Shown: piece by piece, positions 27,733 through 37,987 of the stretch | Position numbering within the stretch: position 1 is the stretch's first letter | Layout of the letters: each line of letters begins with the position of its first letter | Assembly (NCBI RefSeq): GCF_004377485.1 | Contig: NZ_SNTY01000047.1 | Span: forward strand, 62,001-126,000 | Length of the DNA: 64,000 nt | Source of the DNA: Alkanindiges illinoisensis | GTDB lineage: Bacteria > Pseudomonadota > Gammaproteobacteria > Pseudomonadales > Moraxellaceae | Reading direction: 5' to 3' | Translations under genes and position numbers: made by a program | The notes under the pieces: model-generated | The model's input: only the letters and a program-made list of their open reading frames with translations | The model's database searches: none | What the model was told of the DNA's origin: nothing

Positions 27733-29598
27733 ATGATAGAATCCTTGAACCTCCCCCAGTCCAGCGCCGATATTACCGCAAATATCCGTGCCATTCTTGC
27801 CAATTTACCGAACCTGCCCGGCGTTTACAAAATGCTCGGTGCAAACGGTGAGCTGTTATATGTGGGCAAGGCCAAAAACCTGAAAAACCGGGTTTCCAGC
27901 TATTTTGTCAAAACCATTGACCATCCCAAGACCCGTGCGCTGGTTGCCCGCATTGTGCATATTGAAACCATGGTGGTGCGCAGTGAAACCGAAGCGCTGC
28001 TGCTGGAACAAAACCTGATCAAGCAGCATCGTCCGCCGTATAACATCATGCTGCGTGACGACAAGTCGTACCTGTATGTGTTTGTGTCCAGCGACAAGCC
28101 TTACCCACGGCTGGCGGCTGGACGTGGCAAGGGCCAGCATCAGGCCGGTAAATTCTTTGGGCCGTACCCCAGTGCGACCAGTGCACGTGAGACCATGCTG
28201 GTACTGCAAAAACTGTTTATGGTGCGTCAGTGCGACAATAACTTTTTTGCCCAGCGTAAGCGGCCTTGTCTGCAATACCAGATTAAGCGTTGCCGTGCGC
28301 CGTGTGTCGGCATGGTAAGCCCGGAAGATTATGCACAGGATGTGGCACACACAATTCGCTTTTTAAAGGGCGATACCCGTGAGCTAAATCAGGAACTGAT
28401 TGGCAATATGGAGCGCGCCGCCGAACAGCTCAAGTTTGAAGAAGCGGTGTTTTATCGTGACCGGGTGGGTTTGTTGCGTGAAGTACAAGCCCAGCAAGCT
28501 GTCTATAAGGTAAAAGGTGAAGCCGATATTCTGGCCATTGCGCAGCAGGCTGGCGTGGTGTGCGTGCAAGTAATGAATGTGCGTAGCGGCCGTATGCTGG
28601 GCGGCAAGGCATTTTTTCCGGATCTGGCATCTGCCTATCAGGAAAATGGCGATAGTCAGACCAGCACCGATGAGCAACTCGGCTGCATGCTGTCTGAATT
28701 TATGGCCTCGTTTTATTTTCAGTTTGCCGATGAATTGCCGGAGGAATTAATTGTTAACGTAGCTTTACCGGATGCGCCCAGTCTGGAACAGGGCTTAAAA
28801 CAGCATTTTGATCAGCGTGTGCAAATTAAAAACAAGGTGCGTGAAACCCGGGCGGAATGGCTGGAACTGGCGGTGATGAATGCCGAAAATGCCTTGCACG
28901 CCCGGTTGTCCAATCATCTGGAATTGCGTGAGCGTTTTGCAGTGTTGCAGGAGCTTACACAGCGCTCAATTGACCGGATTGAATGCTTTGATATCAGTCA
29001 CACCATGGGTGAATCGCCGGTAGCGTCCTGCGTGGTGTTTGATCAGGGTGGCGCCCGTAAACGTGATTATCGCCAGTTTGATATCAAGGATATTACCGCA
29101 GGTGATGATTATGCGGCCATGCGTCAGGCCTTAACCCGGCGTTATAAAAAAGCCCCATTACCGGATTTATTGCTGATTGATGGTGGTAAGGGCCAGCTTA
29201 AAATGGCGATGGAAGTCATGGATGAGTTGAAACTGGATGCCTTTATGATTGGCGTATCCAAGGGGGAAGGGCGTAAACCCGGTCTTGAAACCCTGCATTT
29301 TACCGATGGCCATAAAATCCAGCTGGAAAGTGACAACAAGGCTCTGCATCTGATTCAGCAGGTGCGTGATGAAGCGCATCGGTTTGCCATTACCAAACAC
29401 CGTGCCAAGCGAGATAAAAAGCGCGGGGGCTCGGTACTGGAAGTGATTCCCGGACTTGGGCCAAAACGCCGCCGTGATTTGCTCACCCATTTTGGCGGCA
29501 TACAAGGCGTGCTTAAAGCGTCGGAAAATGAGCTGGCGCTGGTGCCCGGTTTTGGCAAGGCGCTGGCACGCACTGTTTATAAAATCCTGCATGAATAA
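27733..29598 (+). CDS. uvrC: UvrABC excinuclease subunit C
   Basis: UvrC makes the two cuts around a DNA lesion in nucleotide excision repair. The 621-residue protein has the N-terminal GIY-YIG nuclease ([23 protein letters not shown]), a UVR motif ([13 protein letters not shown]), the C-terminal RNase-H-like nuclease ([22 protein letters not shown]), and a double helix-hairpin-helix at the end ([22 protein letters not shown]). ATG 27733 has only GGGG directly before it, so the exact start is not firm. Confidence 0.96.
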   Translation: MIESLNLPQSSADITANIRAILANLPNLPGVYKMLGANGELLYVGKAKNLKNRVSSYFVKTIDHPKTRALVARIVHIETMVVRSETEALLLEQNLIKQHRPPYNIMLRDDKSYLYVFVSSDKPYPRLAAGRGKGQHQAGKFFGPYPSATSARETMLVLQKLFMVRQCDNNFFAQRKRPCLQYQIKRCRAPCVGMVSPEDYAQDVAHTIRFLKGDTRELNQELIGNMERAAEQLKFEEAVFYRDRVGLLREVQAQQAVYKVKGEADILAIAQQAGVVCVQVMNVRSGRMLGGKAFFPDLASAYQENGDSQTSTDEQLGCMLSEFMASFYFQFADELPEELIVNVALPDAPSLEQGLKQHFDQRVQIKNKVRETRAEWLELAVMNAENALHARLSNHLELRERFAVLQELTQRSIDRIECFDISHTMGESPVASCVVFDQGGARKRDYRQFDIKDITAGDDYAAMRQALTRRYKKAPLPDLLLIDGGKGQLKMAMEVMDELKLDAFMIGVSKGEGRKPGLETLHFTDGHKIQLESDNKALHLIQQVRDEAHRFAITKHRAKRDKKRGGSVLEVIPGLGPKRRRDLLTHFGGIQGVLKASENELALVPGFGKALARTVYKILHE

Positions 29599-29863
29599 AC
29601 AGCTTTTTTACCGCCTTCCTGTCGTTGTGTTGGCACTGGCAGGAAGGTGGTTAAAGCAGCAAGAATAAAAATAAGATACTGATTTAAAATGGTATTAATC
29701 TTAAAATAGATTGAGGTGTGGCAGTTTTTAAAAAAAGCCTGAACGTTTAGGTCATATTTTTTGCTATAGAAATGCATTACTTTTGTCTAAAAAGGAACTC
29801 ACTTGGGTATGCTCATGGGTAGGCTCAAGTGCGTTTGTATTTCTTTAAAAACTGGAGAGCACC

Positions 29864-30661
29864 ATGCAACTGGATCAATTACTGGCAAATGCCGCACAGC
29901 AGCAGGAAATTTCTATTCCTGAAGGCTGGGGACAGGGGCGTGCTTTGTTTGGCGGACTGGTGGCTGGCCTGATGGTTGCGCATGCTGAACAACTGGTGAA
30001 TGACACTGCCAAGGTATTGCGTTCTGCGTTTGTCAGTTTTATCGGCCCAGTGGCGCCGGGTGCTGCCCACTTAAACGCGCAGGTGTTACGCACGGGTAAA
30101 TCAGTCACCAGCATTCAGGTGCAACTCTTGCAGGAAGGGCAGGTACAATCGGTGCTGGTGGCCAGTTTTGGTGCAGGTCGTGAATCCATGATTGATTTGC
30201 CGGGTCGCCACGATGCCCCAGTGTTTAAGGCACCTGAACAATGTCAGCCTTTACCATTTATTCCCGGCATGACGCCTGAGTTTTTCCAGCATTTTGATGC
30301 CATGTGGGCCGAAGGCCAGATGCCATTTACCGGGTCAAAGCAGCCGGATTTTGGCGGCTGGATGCGCCTAAAACCCACTGAGAAAGTGGCAAAAATTAAT
30401 CTACCGCATTTCTTTGTGCTGGGCGACATGTGGCCACCCTCAGTATTGCCAATGTATAACCGTGTGGCACCAGCCAGTTCACTGAGCTGGAACCTGGAAC
30501 TGATTCAATTGCCTGCACAAGCCAGCGGGGATAGCTGGTGGCAGTATCAGGTCAATACTGAATTTGCAGGCGATGGCTATGCCTATACGCAAGCCAAAAT
30601 CTGGGATGCACAAGGCAGACTGGTGGCATTAAGTCGTCAAACAGTCACAGTATTTATTTAA
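29864..30661 (+). CDS. Acyl-CoA thioesterase family protein
   Basis: A 265-residue double hot-dog thioesterase of the TesB-like group. The first half has GWGQGRALFGGLVAGLMV and FIGPVAPGAA; the second has MWPPSVLP and a C-terminal AQGRLVALSRQTV. These enzymes hydrolyse acyl-CoA to free acid and CoA. GGAGAG lies before ATG 29864. The substrate range is unknown; in this alkane/fatty-acid-degrading type of organism it may balance CoA pools (inference). Confidence 0.8.
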   Translation: MQLDQLLANAAQQQEISIPEGWGQGRALFGGLVAGLMVAHAEQLVNDTAKVLRSAFVSFIGPVAPGAAHLNAQVLRTGKSVTSIQVQLLQEGQVQSVLVASFGAGRESMIDLPGRHDAPVFKAPEQCQPLPFIPGMTPEFFQHFDAMWAEGQMPFTGSKQPDFGGWMRLKPTEKVAKINLPHFFVLGDMWPPSVLPMYNRVAPASSLSWNLELIQLPAQASGDSWWQYQVNTEFAGDGYAYTQAKIWDAQGRLVALSRQTVTVFI

Positions 30662-30816
30662 TGATAGAAAGTGGCAAAGCAAGGTTTTTGTGCTGACCTT
30701 TGCCGTTTAAAAGGTGAGGTTAGGTTTTGCGCTCAGATGATGCGAGAAGCCAAAACACTTAATTATGTTTTGTTCCTAAAACGAAGTTGCTTTCTTGCAC
30801 GGCAATGCCATTCATT

Positions 30817-31024
30817 CCTCGCCACTCAAGCATATGAGGCATATATGCCGCAAGGTCTTGCGCTCGGGTAGAGTGAGAATTAACACTCCGCAAGAATCGC
30901 TAGTTTCTCCTCGCCACTCAGGCGTAGCCTTCGTCTTGCGCTCGGGTGGCGATTCTCAATCGCCACTGACCCTCGCCACTCAAGCACAGCTTTCGTCTTG
31001 CGCTCGGACAAAGCAGTGCTTTGT
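30817..31024. repeat. Cluster of short palindromic repeats
   Basis: Three copies of a unit starting CCTCGCCACTCA and ending CTTGCGCTCGG lie at 30817-30867, 30909-30945 and 30971-31007. Copies 2 and 3 are both 37 bp and differ at four positions. The centre is a small hairpin, AGGC-GTA-GCCT in copy 2 and AAGC-ACA-GCTT in copy 3, so one pair of changes keeps the pairing. Other inverted repeats lie between the units: GTGGCGATT/AATCGCCAC (30946-30966), GAGTG/CACTC (30871-30888), and ACAAAGCA-G-TGCTTTGT (31008-31024). The block fills most of the gap between the thioesterase gene and pgsA. A related stretch occurs at about 62805-62850. Confidence 0.8.
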
Positions 31025-31084
31025 TATTTCCTCGCTCATGATATGATGCAATGAATTTCCTTATTCCTTCTAGTGGATTTTTCT

Positions 31085-31669
31085 ATGGCAGGAACGATTT
31101 TAAATATTCCCAATATTCTAACCATTGCACGGATTGCACTGATTCCTGTTTTTTTGCTGATTGCCTATTGGCCACCCGCCATTGGGGTATATGGGCATGA
31201 AGGAAGCTGGACACGGCATATTATCCTGACCAGCCTGTTTATTCTGGCGGCTGTAACGGACTGGCTGGATGGTTATCTGGCGCGGGTACTCAATCAAACT
31301 TCTGCCTTTGGCCGTTTTCTGGATCCCGTGGCAGATAAGCTAATGGTCGCTGCGGCATTAATCGTGCTGGTGCAATGGCAGCCTACCATTAGCATGGCTT
31401 TTGCCGCCATTGTAATTATTTCGCGTGAAATTACTGTATCCGCCTTGCGGGAATGGATGGCGGAACTGGGCGCGCGCACTAGCGTGGCGGTATCGACGGT
31501 AGGCAAGTACAAGACTGCTTTTCAGATGATTGCCATTAGCGTATTTCTGCTCAACTGGAAAGCCATTGAGCCAGCCGCATATATTTTGTTATATACCGCA
31601 GTGATTTTAACCTTGTGGTCAATGATTATTTATTTACGTGCCGCATGGCCATATTTAAAGCAGCCTTAA
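31085..31669 (+). CDS. pgsA: CDP-diacylglycerol-glycerol-3-phosphate 3-phosphatidyltransferase
   Basis: PgsA makes phosphatidylglycerol phosphate, the committed step to phosphatidylglycerol and cardiolipin, in the inner membrane. The 194-residue protein has several membrane helices and the CDP-alcohol phosphatidyltransferase motif DWLDGYLARVL, then FGRFLDPVADK (DxxDGxxAR...GxxxDxxxD). ATG 31085 (MAGTIL) is chosen over an in-frame GTG at 31073. A bidirectional terminator follows. Confidence 0.93.
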   Translation: MAGTILNIPNILTIARIALIPVFLLIAYWPPAIGVYGHEGSWTRHIILTSLFILAAVTDWLDGYLARVLNQTSAFGRFLDPVADKLMVAAALIVLVQWQPTISMAFAAIVIISREITVSALREWMAELGARTSVAVSTVGKYKTAFQMIAISVFLLNWKAIEPAAYILLYTAVILTLWSMIIYLRAAWPYLKQP

Positions 31670-31689
31670 ATCATCAGATTAATAAAGCC

Positions 31690-31716
31690 AAAACCCTGCA
31701 TGTCAGGGTTTTTTAA
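31690..31716. terminator. Terminator between pgsA and the ABC exporter gene
   Basis: AAACCCTG (31691-31698) pairs with CAGGGTTT (31704-31711), with A and T runs on the two sides, so it can act on both strands. Confidence 0.85.
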
Positions 31717-31750
31717 TGGAAAACTAAAAAATGAAAACTAAAAATAGATT

Positions 31751-33547
31751 TTAGTTTTTCATTTCTTCCTCAGGACTGAGCGTTCTGGCAATTTTTTCAA
31801 TATTCAGGCTTTTGGCCATGGCATCAAAAATTTCCTTATACACTTGCGAGTTTTTATACAGCGCATGATGTTCACCATGCTCCACAATGCGCCCTTCTTT
31901 CATCACATAGGTGTAATCGGCATCAATAATCTGCGATAGGCTATGTGAAATAATCACTACCGTGCGGCCTTGCTTGATTTGGTCAAGACTGTGCTTGATT
32001 TGCTCGGTAGCAATGGCATCCAGACTGGCCGTGGGTTCATCCAGAAAAATAATCGGTGGGTTTTTTAAAAACATGCGAGCAATGGCAATGCGCTGCTGCT
32101 GGCCGCCGGAAAGCAGCAACGCATCAGACGCATAACCATGTTCCAGCGCCATAATTTGCTCGTGAATTGACGCCTGTTGTGCTGCTTCAATAATTTCCGC
32201 CATGCTGGCATTCATCTTGCCATAGCGAATATTTTCTTCAATGGTACCCTGAAAAATATGGTTTTTTTGCAGCACCAACCCAATATGGTCGCGCAGGTAA
32301 GCGGTGTCCATATCCTTTAAATCGACGCCATCCAGCAAAATGCTACCGGAATCGGCCAGATAAAACTTGTCCAGCAGGCTAATCAGCGTGGTTTTGCCTG
32401 CACCAGATAGACCGACCAGTGCAGTAATCTTGTTAGGGCGAATAGTCATGCTAATGTCTTTTAGCGCATGGTGGCCATTGGGATAATGAAAATCCACCTG
32501 CTTGAGTTCGAACTGCCCTTTAATCACAGGTTTTTGCTGTCCTGTGGGTTCAATTTCCTGATCTGCCTCCAGAATGGTAAAAAAGCTTTCCGAATAAATC
32601 ATGGCATCATTGATTTCATCATAAATCCGGTGCAACTGGCGAATTGGCGCGGACACATTATTAAACAGCAGCACGTGATACATTATCATGCCAATGCTCA
32701 TTTGCCGGTTCAGCACAAAATAGGCGGTCAGGATAATAATCAGCACCACCCCAATTTGTTCGATAAAGGTTTTTAGCCCATCAAACAAAAAGCTGGTTTG
32801 CCGGGTTTGCATCTGGTTTTGCGTTAAATCCTTTTGCAGGCCCAGTTGCTTGTCGGCTTCAATGTTTTCACGGTTAAAGGATTTAATCACCGTGATGGAA
32901 TTAATAATACTGAGAATGCCCTGACTTTTTTGTTCACGACCCTGCCGCAATTTACGCCGCCAGCCACCCAGTTTTTGTGCCTGAACATAGGTGAGCCAGA
33001 AGTACACCGGCACAATGCACAGGGCAACAGTTCCGACCCAGATATTGGCATAAAACATTAAACCCAATGCCACAATGGCACTGGTAAACAGCGGCAAAAT
33101 ATCAATAAAAAAGATTTGCACCAGCCGGGTGAGCGAGCCAATGCCGCGGTCAATCCGGGTTTGCAGCTTGCCAGCCTGATTATCATCTTCAGTGAAAAAA
33201 GTCAGGCGATAGGTGAGGAATTTTTCAATAATATTTTGTGCCAGATCCTGTGACACCATAATTCGTAAGCGTTCACCATAAAATTTCTGGCCAAATTGTA
33301 CTAATGCATTCAGCACTTCCTTGATTAGTAACACGGCACTAATGGTGATTAAAATAGGCCAGCCTTGCGCCAGGCCCTGTCCTGCCTTGATCAGCTGATT
33401 AATACTGTCGACTGCATATTGCAGCGTGAGTGCATTCACCTGTGCAGTCAGCGACCCAATCAAGGTGAGGAGCAGGGTGGCAATCACCAAAGTACGATAA
33501 GGACGCACAAAAGGCTTAAGCTTCTGGAACAGCTGCCACAGAGTCAT
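31751..33547 (-). CDS. ABC exporter, fused permease and ATPase
   Basis: A 598-residue half-transporter: six membrane helices (residues 20-310) and a C-terminal ATPase with Walker [10 protein letters not shown] (near residue 370), signature [13 protein letters not shown] (near 475), Walker [15 protein letters not shown] and the switch histidine in VVIISHS. It would act as a homodimer in the inner membrane, exporting a lipid, drug or peptide; the substrate is not evident. It stands alone, 82 bp from pgsA's stop, in convergent orientation. Confidence 0.88.
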   Translation of the reverse strand: MTLWQLFQKLKPFVRPYRTLVIATLLLTLIGSLTAQVNALTLQYAVDSINQLIKAGQGLAQGWPILITISAVLLIKEVLNALVQFGQKFYGERLRIMVSQDLAQNIIEKFLTYRLTFFTEDDNQAGKLQTRIDRGIGSLTRLVQIFFIDILPLFTSAIVALGLMFYANIWVGTVALCIVPVYFWLTYVQAQKLGGWRRKLRQGREQKSQGILSIINSITVIKSFNRENIEADKQLGLQKDLTQNQMQTRQTSFLFDGLKTFIEQIGVVLIIILTAYFVLNRQMSIGMIMYHVLLFNNVSAPIRQLHRIYDEINDAMIYSESFFTILEADQEIEPTGQQKPVIKGQFELKQVDFHYPNGHHALKDISMTIRPNKITALVGLSGAGKTTLISLLDKFYLADSGSILLDGVDLKDMDTAYLRDHIGLVLQKNHIFQGTIEENIRYGKMNASMAEIIEAAQQASIHEQIMALEHGYASDALLLSGGQQQRIAIARMFLKNPPIIFLDEPTASLDAIATEQIKHSLDQIKQGRTVVIISHSLSQIIDADYTYVMKEGRIVEHGEHHALYKNSQVYKEIFDAMAKSLNIEKIARTLSPEEEMKN

Positions 33548-33755
33548 AAAGAAAAAATCAGCAGTTTAAAAAGACAAATTCAGTGTAGGCGACCAGCTTG
33601 CAATGGCTCAAGATAAAACCAGAAGAAGTTGCGAAAAGCGATAAAAAACTAAACACGGAGAGCTAACAAAGCAGGCGCGCCTTATTGTTGTAATGTTAAT
33701 AATATTTAGCGGAAACCGCTTGAGGAATGATTAACGCACAGTGAGCATGAAAAAA

Positions 33756-34193
33756 TTAAGGTGTAATACCTACCGATTCTCTAAACCAGCTTTCAACGAG
33801 CATGACAGCAGCCAGACTATCGGCACTGGTTTTTTTACTATGGCCTTGCTGCTGGTAAGACAACAGGGTATGACGTGCCTCGCGGGTGGTTAGCCGCTCA
33901 TCCAGCATCCAGACTGGCTTGTTAATCCGGTGCTTTAAACGGCGGGCAAACTTGCGCGCACGGGCTGACAATTCGGACTCGCTATCATCCATATTGAGCG
34001 GCAAACCAACTACACATGCATCAGGTTGCCACTGGGCAATAATTTGCTCCAGCTTGTCCCAGTCGGGAATACCATCACGCATTGGAAACAATGGCAGGGG
34101 CTGGCCAGTTCCAGTGAGGCTGTTGCCAATAGCAATGCCCATTTTCTGAGAGCCAAAGTCAAAGCCCATGACCTTTTGTAGCGGATGATCCAT
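33756..34193 (-). CDS. ruvX: Putative pre-16S rRNA nuclease / Holliday junction resolvase-like (YqgF)
   Basis: A 145-residue RNase-H-fold protein: VMGFDFGSQKMGIAIGN near residue 8 with the first catalytic aspartate, VVGLPLNMDDSES near 62, and WMLDERLTTREA near 95 with the second acidic cluster. YqgF is thought to trim the 5' end of 16S rRNA. ATG 34193 is chosen because it overlaps the TGA of yqgE by one base (TGATG). It is the usual downstream partner of yqgE. Confidence 0.93.
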   Translation of the reverse strand: MDHPLQKVMGFDFGSQKMGIAIGNSLTGTGQPLPLFPMRDGIPDWDKLEQIIAQWQPDACVVGLPLNMDDSESELSARARKFARRLKHRINKPVWMLDERLTTREARHTLLSYQQQGHSKKTSADSLAAVMLVESWFRESVGITP

Positions 34194-34747
34194 CAGGCAT
34201 GCCCAATATCGGGTGACAGCCAATTGGTATCCAGCCCAATTTTGGCCGCCGCCGCTGACCAGCGCTGCTCATACGGCAGGTTAAACAACAGTTCCATGTC
34301 AGCATCGCAGACCAGCCAGTCGCCCTTAGCCAGTTCTTCTTCGAGTTGATGCGGTTGCCAGCTGGCATAGCCCAGCATGATCTGGTAGCGCTCCACCCCT
34401 TCATTGTGGGCAATGGCTTCCAGAATATCCTTGCTGGTGGTCACACACACATTTTCACTCACGGCAATAGAGGATTGCCATACCGGATTACCCGTGTGCA
34501 GCACAAAACCGGCTTCTGGGCGCACGGGGCCACCTTCCAGCACCGCATGTGGCCTAACAATATCGGGGCTAATCTGCAAATCAATTAGCAAGTCCTTGAT
34601 TTCAATATGGCTTGGCCGATTAATGATTAAACCCTGGGCGCCCTGATCATCATGTCGGGCAATATAAACAATGGTCTGGGCAAAAAAATCATCATTCAGC
34701 TGCGGTGGTGCAATCAAACAGCGATGGGTTAGGTAAGTTTTCGCCAA
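34193..34747 (-). CDS. yqgE: YqgE/AlgH family protein (UPF0301)
   Basis: A protein of about 184 residues from TTG 34747, matching the family length: [18 protein letters not shown] near the start, [34 protein letters not shown], and a C-terminal [15 protein letters not shown]. The open frame reaches to ATG 34897, but the extra 50 residues are Cys/Tyr-rich and unlike the family. An AGGAG lies 11 bp before TTG 34747. AlgH was once called an alginate regulator; its true function is unsettled. Confidence 0.85.
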   Translation of the reverse strand: MAKTYLTHRCLIAPPQLNDDFFAQTIVYIARHDDQGAQGLIINRPSHIEIKDLLIDLQISPDIVRPHAVLEGGPVRPEAGFVLHTGNPVWQSSIAVSENVCVTTSKDILEAIAHNEGVERYQIMLGYASWQPHQLEEELAKGDWLVCDADMELLFNLPYEQRWSAAAAKIGLDTNWLSPDIGHA

Positions 34748-34940
34748 GGTAGGGGATGCTCCTAAACAGTAGACCGTGCAGGCACCGTGGCACACTTTGG
34801 CATAGGTCACACTGCAGTTATCAGAATTGTAATAAAAATAATAAGGGTAAAACCTGCAAATACAAGGCTTACGGATTACTAAATCAAAGCTTCGCAATTA
34901 CTATAGAGTCTTCTAGGTTTTAGCAAAACTGGCCTGCTGA

Positions 34941-36614
34941 TCAGGAGTGTTTCAGATTCAGCAGGTGACGGGCATGTTGTAATGTGGTTTCAGTAATTTC
35001 AACACCACCGGACATCCGGGCCAGCTCAACAATTCGCTGTTCGTCTTCTAGCGCATAAATAATGCTGGACGCCTGCTTGGTTTGCTGTTTTTCCACCAGC
35101 AGGTGCTGGTCAGCCTGCGCGGCCACCTGGGGCTGATGGGTAATACACAGGATTTGTACATGCTTGCCAAGGTCACGCAGCAAGCGGCCTACAATTTCAG
35201 CCGTACCGCCGCTAATACCTACATCCACTTCATCAAATACCAAGACATCCGCTTCGGTTTTTTCAGCATTCATCACCTGCATCACTAGCGCAATACGCGA
35301 CAATTCGCCACCCGATGCCACTTTAGCCAGTGCTTGCGCAGGAATGCCCTTATTGGCAGTAAAATACAATTGAATGTGGGATAAGCCATCAGCATTGGGT
35401 TGATCCAGTGTTTCAAAACCAAATTCAAAGTAGGCTTCCGGTAAGGCAAGCGGGCGTACCTGACGGGTCAGGTTTTCTGCCAGTGGCATTGCTGCCGCGC
35501 GTCGTGCCTGATCCAGCGCCTGAGCCAGCTTTAGAAATTGCTGATGTGATTGCTCAACCTGTGCGGCCAGCGCTTCCGGATCATCTAGTAAATTCAGGCG
35601 ATCCAGTTCGGTTTGCCAGGTTTCGGATAAACCATTTAATTCTTCTGGCGTCACCCGGTATTTACGGGCCAGCCGATGAAACACTTCCAGATGCTCATTC
35701 AGCTCGGTCATGCGCTCCGGGTCAAAATTTTGCTGGTCAACAAACTGGCGCAACAAGGCCACGGCATCAGTTAGTTCGCTTTGTGCATTAATCAGTCGTT
35801 CACTCACCTCACTAAGCTGGGCCGAACGGCTGGCCTGACTTTCAGCGCGGCGGCTAAACACGGCCAGTTGCTGCATGACATTATTGTCCTGCTCATCCAG
35901 CCCATCCAGCAATGCCGCACAATCCTGCATCATGCTTTCAAAATGGCTTAAGCGGTCATATTCCTGCTCAAGATCAGCATAATTCAATGCAGCCAGTGGC
36001 AGAATTTCTTCCAGTTGAGCTTCCAGTTCAATCATGCGGGTCTGGCGGCTGGCTGCTGCTGCCAGTGCCGATTGCTGCTCCTTAAGCAAATGCTGCCAGT
36101 GATGATAAGCCTGCCGCACGTCATGGGCCTGAGCCTGCAAGCCCGTGTAGCGATCCAGCCAGTTTTTGGGGTAGGGAGGTTCCAGCAGTTGTTGCTGGCT
36201 ATGCTGACTATACAGTTGCACCAGCAGGCGTCCGGCTTCCTTGAGTTCAGTCAGGCTTGACGGGCGGCCATTAATCCATGCCTTGCTACGGCCATTATTT
36301 AAAATGACCCGACGCAAATGAATTTCGCCATGCTCACCATCTGGATCTATATTGTCATTTAGTTCGCGCTCACTCAGCCATGCATCAATCGGGTCATTTT
36401 TTTTATAGTCAAAGCTGGCGGTCACGTCCGCTTTATCGGTGCCAAAACGTACATGCGCCACATCGGTACGCTCGCCCAGACAAACTGATAAGGCGTCCAG
36501 CAATAACGATTTTCCGGCACCTGTTTCACCGGTTAACACATTGAAACCACTTGCTAAATCAAGTGATAGCTGTTCGGCCAGCGCAAAGTTTTGTAATGTT
36601 AAATTGGTGAGCAT
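34941..36614 (-). CDS. recN: DNA repair protein RecN
   Basis: RecN is an SMC-like ATPase that holds broken DNA ends during recombinational repair. The 557-residue protein has Walker A GETGAGKSLLLDAL (near residue 30), a long coiled-coil middle (about residues 155-370), the signature VASGGELSRIALVMQ (near 425) and Walker B VLVFDEVDVGISG (near 455). It starts leftward at ATG 36614. Confidence 0.96.
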   Translation of the reverse strand: MLTNLTLQNFALAEQLSLDLASGFNVLTGETGAGKSLLLDALSVCLGERTDVAHVRFGTDKADVTASFDYKKNDPIDAWLSERELNDNIDPDGEHGEIHLRRVILNNGRSKAWINGRPSSLTELKEAGRLLVQLYSQHSQQQLLEPPYPKNWLDRYTGLQAQAHDVRQAYHHWQHLLKEQQSALAAAASRQTRMIELEAQLEEILPLAALNYADLEQEYDRLSHFESMMQDCAALLDGLDEQDNNVMQQLAVFSRRAESQASRSAQLSEVSERLINAQSELTDAVALLRQFVDQQNFDPERMTELNEHLEVFHRLARKYRVTPEELNGLSETWQTELDRLNLLDDPEALAAQVEQSHQQFLKLAQALDQARRAAAMPLAENLTRQVRPLALPEAYFEFGFETLDQPNADGLSHIQLYFTANKGIPAQALAKVASGGELSRIALVMQVMNAEKTEADVLVFDEVDVGISGGTAEIVGRLLRDLGKHVQILCITHQPQVAAQADQHLLVEKQQTKQASSIIYALEDEQRIVELARMSGGVEITETTLQHARHLLNLKHS

Positions 36615-36863
36615 TCAAACCCTTTATTTCATGAAATATGCTTGAATTAATAGCTGGTCAATAAGGTAACGAATCATGCTGATAGTACACAGCTTGCCAA
36701 AGCGAGAAAAGCCATTTAAACGGGTTTTTGCAGTTTTACTGGTAAAAGCATCCTTAAAGAAACACAAGCGTTCAGTGACCCATGATCAGGCTGGTTTAAT
36801 CTCCACTTCGTTTAAAACCTGCTTGCGATTTATAGGGCAACATATTCAGAGGACAACCAATTT

Positions 36864-37301
36864 ATGATGCAATGGCAACAAAAGGAAATCAGTCTTAAGG
36901 CACGGCCTCGCGGCTTTCATTTGGTTACCCATGAAATTGTGCAGCAATTGCCAGAGCTGGCGCAGTTTGAACTGGGACTACTGCATTTGTGGATTCAGCA
37001 TACCTCGGCAAGTTTAAGCATTAATGAAAATGCCGATCCGGATGTGCGTCTGGACTTTGAAAGTTTTTTTAACCGCCTGGTGCCTGAAAGTGAACCTTAT
37101 TATCGGCACAACGATGAGGGACCAGATGACTTGCCTGCGCATTTTAAAAGTAGCCTGCTAGGTTGTGAACTCACCATTCCTATTCGTCAGGGAGGCTTAA
37201 AAATGGGAACCTGGCAGGGTATTTATCTGGGTGAACATCGGAATCAGGCAGGCTCGCGCCAGATTGTAGCCACTCTTCAAGGACAGACAAAAAGCGAATA
37301 A
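36864..37301 (+). CDS. yjbQ: YjbQ family protein (UPF0047)
   Basis: A 145-residue single-domain protein with all the family motifs: LWIQHTSASLSINENADPDV near residue 42, GPDDLPAHFKSSLLG near 86 and MGTWQGIYLGEHR near 112. The histidines and glutamate of these motifs bind a metal ion. Members show weak thiamine-phosphate synthase activity in vitro; their real role is unsettled. The start ATG 36864 or 36867 cannot be separated. Confidence 0.9.
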   Translation: MMQWQQKEISLKARPRGFHLVTHEIVQQLPELAQFELGLLHLWIQHTSASLSINENADPDVRLDFESFFNRLVPESEPYYRHNDEGPDDLPAHFKSSLLGCELTIPIRQGGLKMGTWQGIYLGEHRNQAGSRQIVATLQGQTKSE

Positions 37302-37448
37302 AGCGTTTTTTTACTTAAAAATCAAATTGTCTTTAGCCTGCCTTTATGACAGCTTGGTATAGGACTTAAGTTGCAGAATATTTTGCCAAAGGCTCTAGCG
37401 AGGCGACTTGTGCTTGCGCTAAACTACAGCGGTCTTTTGCGGAGTGAC

Positions 37449-37778
37449 ATGATGAATCCAGCACAATTTGATCAAGTGACGGTTATTAAAAAAGCCAACA
37501 TCTATTTTGATGGAAAGTGCATTAGCCATACCGTCCAGTTTGATGATGGCAGTAAAAAAACAGTTGGTGTCATTTTGCCCACCGAAAAGCCGCTGGTGTT
37601 TGAAACCCATGTCCCTGAGCGCATGGAAATTATTTCCGGTGAATGCCGGGTCAAAATTGCGGATCAGGCGGAGAGCGAGCTTTACCGTGCTGGCCAGTCG
37701 TTTTATGTGCCGGGCAGCAGCCGTTTCTTTATTGAAACGCAGGAACCTCTGGATTACGTGTGTCATCTGGAAGGCTAA
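37449..37778 (+). CDS. ppnP: Pyrimidine/purine nucleoside phosphorylase
   Basis: A 109-residue cupin-like protein of the YaiE/PpnP family, which splits nucleosides with phosphate to the base and ribose-1-phosphate. Visible motifs are ANIYFDGKCISHTV, KTVGVILP, ERMEIISGEC and YVPGSSRF. GGAG lies just before ATG 37449, so the longer in-frame start at 37371 is rejected. A terminator with a 10-bp stem follows about 100 bp downstream. Confidence 0.9.
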   Translation: MMNPAQFDQVTVIKKANIYFDGKCISHTVQFDDGSKKTVGVILPTEKPLVFETHVPERMEIISGECRVKIADQAESELYRAGQSFYVPGSSRFFIETQEPLDYVCHLEG

Positions 37779-37883
37779 TAGCCTACATGTGCATCCTGCG
37801 TTTTTAGGTATTTGCTTTATTGGCAATAAAATTCTGTCTTCAAAGGATTTTATTGCTGCCTTTAATCCGCTGGCTGACCTATC

Positions 37884-37921
37884 AATCCTGTAGGGCATAG
37901 CGCTACAGGATTTTTCATTTT
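37884..37921 (+). terminator. Terminator downstream of ppnP
   Basis: AATCCTGTAG (37884-37893) pairs with CTACAGGATT (37903-37912), followed by a T-rich tail. Confidence 0.85.
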
Positions 37922-37987
37922 TAACTCCCTCAAATTTTATTTCCCCAACTCAAGAACGTATCGTCGTTCTCACGTGCGCTGAAAATT

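Noticed and set aside
29610-29651. A 12-bp-stem hairpin after uvrC as a terminator
   Set aside because: The stem is good but no T run follows on plus, and on minus the neighbouring run would be A; I keep it only as an inverted repeat.
30817-31024. A CRISPR array
   Set aside because: Only three uneven units with internal hairpins and no constant spacer length; no cas genes nearby.
36676-36867. Small plus-strand frame before yjbQ
   Set aside because: No ribosome-binding site or family match, and it runs into the yjbQ start; it is probably just the leader region.
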